A stretch of DNA of 64,000 nucleotides from positions 62,001-126,000 of the forward strand of contig NZ_CP022132.1 of the NCBI RefSeq assembly GCF_002211785.1, given 5' to 3'. Below are positions 58,136 through 64,000 of this stretch, piece by piece. The first letter of the stretch is position 1; each line of letters starts with the position of its first letter. This DNA comes from Francisella halioticida. GTDB lineage: Bacteria > Pseudomonadota > Gammaproteobacteria > Francisellales > Francisellaceae. The notes beneath the pieces were generated by a model, which saw nothing but the letters and a program-made list of their open reading frames with translations, did no database searches and was not told the DNA's origin. The translations under genes and the position numbers were made by a program.

Positions 58136-59038
58136 CTAATAAATCTTTTCTTCACCTGGAGGCCTTGTCTTGTAACGGCGATGTTGCCACAGATATTGCT
58201 CTGGATATTTACGGATAGCATTCTCAAGGAATCTATTTGTCATGTTGGCATCCTTGTAAGGATCTCCAGTAAATTCAATTGGCTCACAAGAGATTAGCTT
58301 ATATCCTGATAAATCTTTTTTTCTAACATAGTACATGGGTACTACTGTTGCTCCAGTTTTTTGAGCAAGCCATGGAGTAACTGTCAAAGTAGAGCAAAGC
58401 TTACTAAAGAAGTCTACGAAAATAATATGCTCTTTGAAATCTTGATCAGGAGCGTACCACATAGTCATGCCTTTTTTGAGGCTTTTTATCACAGAAATTA
58501 TATTTTTGCGTTGAAAACATTTGTCAATATACTTCTCACGAGAAGAGGTGATAATATACTCCATTAATTGACTACTATGTTTTTGGTACATTATAGAAAG
58601 AGGCTTAATATTATCGCCAACATACCTTCCAGCAATCTCCAATGAATGAAAGTGAAATCCTAGGGCTAAAAGAGTCTTATTTGGGTCATTATGAGTTTCA
58701 ATAAAAGTTTCAAATTCTGATGTATCTATGTTTAATTTTTTAAAATTTTTCTCTGACATAAACCATGAAATTAAACTTTCAAATCCTGCCATGCATACAG
58801 ATTTGTAGCTTTCGTCAGCAAGTTTTTTTATTTCTTTATCAGATTTGTCAGGAAATGCTATTTTCAAGTTGATAATAGCTATTTGATTACGTTTTTTTGC
58901 AATAGGTTTTGCTAAGAATCCTATGCCAATGGCAAGATGCATTAGAGCTTTGTATGGGAGAATGTTTACAATGACTTTGCACAAGCCAACGATGATCCAC
59001 ACTCCCCAGTATTTTGGTTTTAGAAAAGATTTATCCAT
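58136..59038 (-). CDS. LpxL/HtrB-family lipid A acyltransferase (first copy)
   Basis: As its neighbour: catalytic H129-x4-E134 in ALGFHFHSLEIAGRYVG, MWYAPDQDF, AQKTGATVVPMYYVR and QYLWQHRRYKTRPPGE. 300 aa with one N-terminal hydrophobic segment. It follows yidC by 7 nt and precedes the second copy, so the three are likely one transcript unit unless the yidC promoter was lost. Which acyl position each enzyme serves is not visible. Confidence 0.88.
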   Translation of the reverse strand: MDKSFLKPKYWGVWIIVGLCKVIVNILPYKALMHLAIGIGFLAKPIAKKRNQIAIINLKIAFPDKSDKEIKKLADESYKSVCMAGFESLISWFMSEKNFKKLNIDTSEFETFIETHNDPNKTLLALGFHFHSLEIAGRYVGDNIKPLSIMYQKHSSQLMEYIITSSREKYIDKCFQRKNIISVIKSLKKGMTMWYAPDQDFKEHIIFVDFFSKLCSTLTVTPWLAQKTGATVVPMYYVRKKDLSGYKLISCEPIEFTGDPYKDANMTNRFLENAIRKYPEQYLWQHRRYKTRPPGEEKIY

Positions 59039-59045
59039 AGACTAA

Positions 59046-59882
59046 TTATTTTTTATGTGTTGCTTGATAACGTCTTGTTATCAACCATTGTTGTAGGATA
59101 CTAATCAGGTTATTTGTTAGCCAATATAACACAAGTCCAGATGGGAATGATGCAAATAAGAATGTAAATATTACAGGTAAGAACATCATTATCTTAGCTT
59201 GCATAGGGTCTGCTGGAGCTGGAGAAAGTCTTTGCTGCAAGAACATTGATATTCCCATTAATACAGGAAGTACGAAGTAAGGATCTTTCATCGATAAATC
59301 ATGGATCCAGAAAATAAATGGAGCATGTCTTAGCTCTACAGATTCTAATAATACCCAATATAATGAAATAAATATTGGGATCTGTATTACCATAGGTAGA
59401 CATCCACCAAGAGGATTAACTTTTTCCTCTTTGTACATTCCCATCATTTTTTTACCAAGAACTTGGCGGTCATCTTTATATGTTTCTTGAAGTCGTTTAA
59501 TTCTTGGTTGTAACATTCTCATTTTTGCCATAGAGCGGTAGCTCTTAGCAGAAAGAGGATAAAAAATTAGCTTGATAAGTACAGTGACTAATATAATAGA
59601 CAGACCCCAATTTCCAACTAAAGCATGAATATGGCTCATAACCCAGAAAATAATTTCTGAGAAGAATGATAACATACCATAGTCTAGAGTTTTTTCTAGA
59701 TTTGGTGCTAAGCTAACTAAGTTATCTTTAATGATAGGACCTGTATAAAGTACAGAAGATACATTTTGTGATTGATTTTGAGCTATTGTAACGCTAGTGT
59801 ACTCGCCAGCCTCAAAAACATCATCATTTAGGTTTTTGTAGTATATTTTTGAATTTGATGATTGCGGTATCCAAGCAGTCAT
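59046..59882 (-). CDS. yidC: Membrane protein insertase YidC, 5'-truncated at an IS
   Basis: Encodes only the C-terminal 278 residues of a protein normally about 550 aa in this group. It keeps the end of the periplasmic P1 domain (FMTAWIPQSSNSKIYYK, SVTIAQ) and all five C-terminal TM segments with the conserved NWGLSIILVTVLIKL, the cytoplasmic C1 hairpin (MAKMRMLQPRIKRLQETYKD) and GGCLPMVIQIPIFISLYWVL. The frame continues upstream as FLNYF to about 59888, where type B IS sequence begins. TM1, most of P1 and the native start and promoter are absent. A product from ATG 59882 would lack an N-terminal signal anchor. Confidence 0.85.
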   Translation of the reverse strand: MTAWIPQSSNSKIYYKNLNDDVFEAGEYTSVTIAQNQSQNVSSVLYTGPIIKDNLVSLAPNLEKTLDYGMLSFFSEIIFWVMSHIHALVGNWGLSIILVTVLIKLIFYPLSAKSYRSMAKMRMLQPRIKRLQETYKDDRQVLGKKMMGMYKEEKVNPLGGCLPMVIQIPIFISLYWVLLESVELRHAPFIFWIHDLSMKDPYFVLPVLMGISMFLQQRLSPAPADPMQAKIMMFLPVIFTFLFASFPSGLVLYWLTNNLISILQQWLITRRYQATHKK

Positions 59883-59887
59883 AAAGT

Positions 59888-60456
59888 AATTTAAAAATGA
59901 GAACGAATCAGGTTGTTATAGATAAAGCTAATAAGGTATGGAGTGCTGATATCACGTATATTAGACTAGAATGTGGTATGCATATTTAGCAGCCATAATA
60001 GATTGGCATAGCAAGAAAATACTAGCTTGGAAGATTTCTAATACTATGGATACACATCTAACAACTAGTGTGTTAAAAGAAGCGTTATTTAAATATGGTA
60101 AACCTGATATCTTTAACTCTGATCAAGGAACTCAATATACAGCAAAAGAGCATATTAAAATAATATCTGATAATAAAATAAATATATCTATGGATGCTAA
60201 AGGAAGATCTATAGATAATATTGCAATTGAGAGATTTGGGAGAACACTGAAATATGAAAATGTTTATCCGGCATCATATATAACTATGAAAGAGGCTAAA
60301 GTAGGTATCAAGAATATATTGATATTTACAACAATGAAAGACTACATTCTAGTATTGGATATATGACTCATGATGAAGTATATTCTGGTATTTTAGATGC
60401 TGCATAAAAGCAAGGAATAAAAATATTTTATAAAGTGGTATTGAATAACAGGGACA
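59888..60456 (+). mobile_element. Type B IS3-family element, 3' fragment (copy 3)
   Basis: Begins inside the transposase (KNETNQVVIDKANKVWSADI) and ends at the right terminus AACAGGGACA. Three frame lesions against copies 1 and 2: an extra A near 59901, one missing G near 59971 (GAATGTGGTATG), and one missing A near 60311 (ATCAAGAATATA). It sits exactly between the truncated yidC and the truncated cardiolipin synthase gene. Confidence 0.85.
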
Positions 60457-60462
60457 GTTTAT

Positions 60463-61210
60463 AACATTTCATCGAAGTTGAATAAATACACACTTATTCC
60501 AGAAACTATAACTAAACTGTTATCAAAGATAAAAATTTTACGATGATTTCTATAATTAATATAATTACGTAAAGGGTTCGTAAGTATTGGCATAAAAAAT
60601 ACTATCTCTGCACCTAAAATACGTAAATCTCGAAATATTTTTTTATTGTGTAAATAAACGTGGAATGAGCCAAGAGAATTAATCATCATTTTTACTTCTA
60701 TGCCTTCTGCAGCTTTTTTTTCTAGTGCATTTATAACTAATCTGGAAGTAGTATCATTTTTAAGTATATAAGTTTGAAATATATACTTTTTGTTGCAGAA
60801 TTGATTGCTTTCATGAATGCTTCAAAAGATTTAACACCATCAGTATATATTTCAAAATGGTTGTACATACTAAGTGTTGGCAAGTCAAGGTTCAAAAAAG
60901 TGTTAATAACATTTTTAGGCAACTCTTGACAATAATTATTAGTTAACAATTTTTTTCAAAAGCGGATGAGCTATTTATATTTATAGTTTTTTTCTGCCAA
61001 AACCTACGTCTATCTTTACGTTGAAATATAAAGAAAAAGGTATTGCAATATAAGGAATAAATAGTATTGCTAAAAGCCAAGCTATAATATTAGAAGCTCA
61101 TTTTTATCTACGATAAGTTTTAAAACTACAAATATAGTAAAAATTTGGCAAATAAATAGAATAAAGTTTGCTTCTAGTACGTATATTAATCCAGATAGAA
61201 AATTATCCAT
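60463..61210 (-). pseudogene. Cardiolipin synthase (PLD superfamily), truncated and frameshifted
   Basis: From ATG 61210: MDNFLSGLIYVLEANFILFI, then after a frame change near 61085 AWLLAILFIPYIAIPFFFIF-like membrane sequence ahead of RRRFWQKKTINI. Further on, SMYNHFEIYTDGVKSFEAF, then MINSLGSFHVYLHNKKIF and INYRNHRKIFIFDNSLVIVS with the first H-x-K-x4-D. The second catalytic domain is missing; the gene ends at the type B terminus. At least two more frame breaks separate the pieces. Confidence 0.75.
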
Positions 61211-61263
61211 TTTTTTATAATATTTGAAGCTAGTAACTAAATTTTAACATATTGCTAGTAGAT

Positions 61264-62356
61264 CTATATAGAAATGTTCTTGCATGATTTATTAGTAAGG
61301 ATTAAAACAAGCAAAGAAATAATTATCACCACTAAGATTAAATACAATGGTGTAAGCATAATCCCTTTAGCAATGCCAAAGCTAGCTATAGCAAGAAAAG
61401 CACCATTAAAAATAATTATAGCTAAACCCTAAGCCACTAGCTCGAACACCAGAACTAAATAGCATACTTGCATAATTTGTTGCTACACCAACTATTAATC
61501 CCATAAAAATACTATTAATTAGTATAGCTACCATTAAATAACTAGAGTGATTCACTATAGCATAATAAAAGACACTACCAGATACTAATAGGCCTATAGC
61601 ACCTATTATAAGTATTATATAAGCACCAAATTTATCTACTAAATAATCTGCTGGTATACATATTATAGAAAATATAAATAGATTTAGTAATATTAAATTA
61701 GAACTGTTCGCTGTTTTATTAAGAGTAAAGTATGTAGTTAAGAAAAGAGAGAAAAATCCAATTACTATAGCTAAGATTGAAATTGCTGATATAGCACGGA
61801 TTACCTGTCTTTTTTCTGTCTGTAAAAGTTTTAATAGCGGTATTTTATGATATTTTTCTTGGTTTAAAATATAGCCGTTTCATTAATTTTTTTTCTGAAG
61901 AAATAACTAACTATAGCCGCTATACCACCATGCTTTATTAATGATTCTTTAACAAAAACTACAGCACTAGGAATCTCTCCTCCTATAGCAGCTCCTTGAA
62001 TTATACGAAATATTACAAATAAAAGAGTTGTTGTTATTCCAATAGTTTTGTAAGAAGGAAGTAGTGCTATTAAAATTGAACTTGCCCCCATTAAAATATG
62101 GTTAATAAAAAAGATTTTTTTCGTCCATATCTATCACCTATATGACCAAAAAATATTCCTCCCAAAGGTCTAGCAAAATATCCTACTGCAAAAACTGTAA
62201 ATGCAGATAATGCAGATAATGCTTGTGAACCTTGAGCTGTAAAAAAATGTTCTCCTAGCGTTATAGCAAAAAGCTAAAGATAACAAAGTCATAAAACTCT
62301 AGCATTCCACCTATACTAGTAAGCAAAATGGTTTTAAAATCATCTTTTTTAAGCAT
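61264..62356 (-). pseudogene. MFS transporter of the metabolite:H+ symporter type, frameshifted
   Basis: From ATG 62356: MLKKDDFKTILLTSIGGMLEFYDFVIF, then in other frames FTVFAVGYFARPLGGIFFGH and GDRYGRKKSF (the MFS loop 2-3 motif), MGASSILIALLPSYKTIGIT and RIIQGAAIGGEIPSAVVFV. R-I-x-Q-G-x-x-x-G-G-E is characteristic of ProP/citrate-type symporters. Breaks near 62270, 62100 and 61895 and further on destroy the frame. The last helices (ISLLVLILTNKSC) end at 61264. Confidence 0.75.
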
Positions 62357-62424
62357 ATTTAATCAAGTATAATTAAATTCAAATCAAACATTATAATAAT
62401 TAAAATTTAAAAGCTAGTTTTTTT

Positions 62425-63276
62425 ATGAAAAAAGTAATTAAAAGGGTAGTCCAGAAAGGGCAAAAACTCTTACCAAATATTAAAAATATAATTTTAATAG
62501 CATCTGGTAAAGGTGGAGTAGGTAAGTCAACAGTTACAGCAAATTTAGCAGTAGGTTTCGCAAAAATGGGAGCTAAAGTAGGAATCTTGGATGCAGATAT
62601 TTACGGTCCAAGTCAACCAACACTTTTAAATTTAAAAGAAAATCCTCAAACAACAGATAAGAAAAAAATTATTCCTCTTGAGCGTTATGGGGTTAAAATG
62701 ATTTCTATAGGGAATCTTATAGATTCTGAGTCTGCCGTTATTTGGCGAGGACCAATAGTTTCTCGAGCATTGATGCAACTTTTAAATGATACTAACTGGG
62801 GTGAGATAGATTATTTATTTCTAGATTTACCACCAGGAACAGGTGATATCCAGCTTACAATTTCTAAAAATATGCCTGTAACAGGAGCTGTAATTGTAAC
62901 CACTCCACAAGATTTATCTTTGATAGATGCTAGACGAGCTATAGCAATGTTTGAGAAGGTTAGTATTAAGACATTAGGAGTTATAGAAAATATGAGCTAT
63001 TATATTTGTCCAAAGTGCGGTAATAGTGAACATATTTTTGGTGAAGATGGCGCACACTTACTATGTGGTAAGAACAATATTGAATTTCTTGGTAATTTAC
63101 CTTTGCATAAAGATATTCGTGAAAATGCTGATCATGGTAAACCTTATGTAAGCCTAAGCAAAGATGATAATATTAATACAAGCTACATGACAGTAGCAGA
63201 AAATATGTTAAATGAAATTGAGAAGCTACCTAAAGCAAGTAGTTTGGACTCTATTGGTGTTAAATTAGAAAATTAA
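62425..63276 (+). CDS. apbC: Mrp/NBP35-family ATP-binding protein (Fe-S carrier)
   Basis: P-loop scaffold/carrier for Fe-S clusters. Deviant Walker A ASGKGGVGKSTVTANLAVG near residue 29, LDADIYGPSQPTLLN, LPPGTGDIQLT, and the cluster-binding CPKCG near residue 194. 283 aa, without the N-terminal DUF59 domain of longer Mrp proteins. Lies 30 nt before dcd. Confidence 0.92.
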   Translation: MKKVIKRVVQKGQKLLPNIKNIILIASGKGGVGKSTVTANLAVGFAKMGAKVGILDADIYGPSQPTLLNLKENPQTTDKKKIIPLERYGVKMISIGNLIDSESAVIWRGPIVSRALMQLLNDTNWGEIDYLFLDLPPGTGDIQLTISKNMPVTGAVIVTTPQDLSLIDARRAIAMFEKVSIKTLGVIENMSYYICPKCGNSEHIFGEDGAHLLCGKNNIEFLGNLPLHKDIRENADHGKPYVSLSKDDNINTSYMTVAENMLNEIEKLPKASSLDSIGVKLEN

Positions 63277-63306
63277 GAGAGAAGAAATGTCTATAAAATC
63301 AGATAA

Positions 63307-63852
63307 ATGGATAAAAAAATGTCCCAAGGCCATGCAATGATAGAACCCTTTGAGGCTGGACAAGTTAAGCTTGCTAATAATGAGAGAATAGTTTCTTATG
63401 GTACATCAAGTTACGGTTATGATGTCCGTTGTGCAGATGAATTTAAAATTTTCACAAATATTAACTCTTCAATAGTAGATCCTAAACATTTTGATGATAA
63501 GAACTTTGTTGATTTTAAAGGTGATGTTTGTATTATTCCCCCTAATTCATTTGCTCTTGCGCGGACTGTTGAAAAGTTTAAAATTCCTAGGGACGTTTTA
63601 GTTGTATGTTTAGGTAAGTCAACTTATGCTAGATGTGGAATTATTGTAAATGTGACACCTCTTGAACCTGAGTGGGAAGGTTATGTAACATTAGAATTTT
63701 CAAATACGACTCCTTTACCAGCTAAAATATATGCTAATGAGGGCGTTGCTCAAATGTTATTTTTCCAATCAGATGAACAGTGTGAGACATCATACGCTGA
63801 TAAAGGCGGGAAATATCAAGGCCAAGAAGGTGTAACACTTCCTAAGTGCTAA
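63307..63852 (+). CDS. dcd: dCTP deaminase, N-terminus out of frame
   Basis: Deaminates dCTP to dUTP for dTMP synthesis. Clear motifs: [37 protein letters not shown] (catalytic Glu) and EGVAQMLFF. The usual start [11 protein letters not shown] is encoded from ATG 63287 but in another frame: the run after GGAT has seven A where eight are needed. Translation from ATG 63307 or 63319 gives [14 protein letters not shown], about 11 residues short and without a good ribosome site. Real frameshift, restart or read error are all possible. Confidence 0.85.
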   Translation: MDKKMSQGHAMIEPFEAGQVKLANNERIVSYGTSSYGYDVRCADEFKIFTNINSSIVDPKHFDDKNFVDFKGDVCIIPPNSFALARTVEKFKIPRDVLVVCLGKSTYARCGIIVNVTPLEPEWEGYVTLEFSNTTPLPAKIYANEGVAQMLFFQSDEQCETSYADKGGKYQGQEGVTLPKC

Positions 63853-63853
63853 T

Positions 63854-64000
63854 TTATGATATTTGTACAACTCTAAAAATTTGTTTTTTTAGTTCACTTT
63901 CTAAAGAAGGGTCTTCAGGGTATTTTTCCAATAATGGTAAAAAAATTGACTCACCTATCACAGATCTTTTAGTATTATCTTTATCTTTTAATCCCCAAAC
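63854..64000 (-). CDS. C-terminal end of an unrecognised gene, continues beyond window
   Basis: Minus-strand frame open to the window edge: VWGLKDKDNTKRSVIGESIF then PLLEKYPEDPSLESELKKQI and a stop after VVQIS. 48 codons, amphipathic helical. Too little to name. Convergent with dcd, 1 nt apart. Confidence 0.5.
   Translation of the reverse strand, partial: VWGLKDKDNTKRSVIGESIFLPLLEKYPEDPSLESELKKQIFRVVQIS

Noticed and set aside
1-64000. CRISPR array, prophage or toxin-antitoxin module
   Set aside because: No regularly spaced repeats, no phage structural or lysis genes, and no recognisable toxin-antitoxin pair. The only recombinase-type genes are IS transposases.

Overview
This AT-rich window reads as a chromosome segment of a Francisella species. 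The tmRNA on the minus strand encodes a proteolysis tag that starts GNKKANRV and ends VAVAKAA; from memory this is one residue from the F. tularensis tag. The order yidC - two LpxL-type acyltransferases - type IV pilin - efp - orn also matches Francisella as I remember it. The many insertion sequences (IS) and broken genes suggest a host-adapted lineage, such as the fish-pathogenic F. noatunensis/orientalis group. That species placement is inference.

Layout. 1-10 kb: the 3' part of a TolC-family efflux protein, a phosphopantetheinyl transferase, glutamate decarboxylase, a PACE-type efflux protein, then purF-purL and an alpha/beta hydrolase. 10-15 kb: a decay zone with galM split by IS3-type and IS91-type remnants, a small CBU_0592-family membrane protein, a nonsense-mutated IS3-type element, and a secreted protein next to a broken paralogue. 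15.7-19.8 kb: purB, an IS21 remnant and ettA. 20-23.4 kb: a pile-up of at least five IS pieces ending at tmRNA. 24-41 kb: pyrimidine genes (carA-carB-pyrB on minus, pyrC on plus, a pyrD-like gene and pyrF on minus), mixed with dtd, tyrA, a cupin, a periplasmic chorismate mutase, a methyltransferase, two more IS copies and several pseudogenes (acid phosphatase, SH3-domain protein, VOC protein, lptD). 41.8-44 kb: four degraded genes (SOUL protein, an unknown protein, a LysR regulator, a POT transporter). 44-49.5 kb: the operon ilvE-leuA-leuC-leuD-leuB. 50-55 kb: ppdK and feoB with a good Fur box. 55.5-59.9 kb: orn, efp, pilin, two acyltransferases and a yidC that lacks its 5' half at an IS. 60-62.4 kb: degraded cardiolipin synthase and metabolite/H+ symporter genes. 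62.4-64 kb: mrp/apbC, dcd with an apparent N-terminal frameshift, and the end of an unknown gene.

Three IS3-family elements recur and are called types A, B and C here. Type A has termini beginning TGATC, an orfA/orfB arrangement and an A6G slippery site. Type B has a single long reading frame and termini containing TGTCCC. Type C is seen once, 5'-truncated. Not one copy in this window encodes an intact full transposase. Several host genes are interrupted, or joined to unrelated partners, exactly at IS ends, which implies IS-mediated rearrangement. I found no CRISPR array, prophage, rRNA or tRNA gene, and no clear novel defence or biosynthetic system. The most notable items are the truncated yidC, the internally deleted type A copies that share one deletion, and a decaying helical-repeat/TM/SH3 gene.
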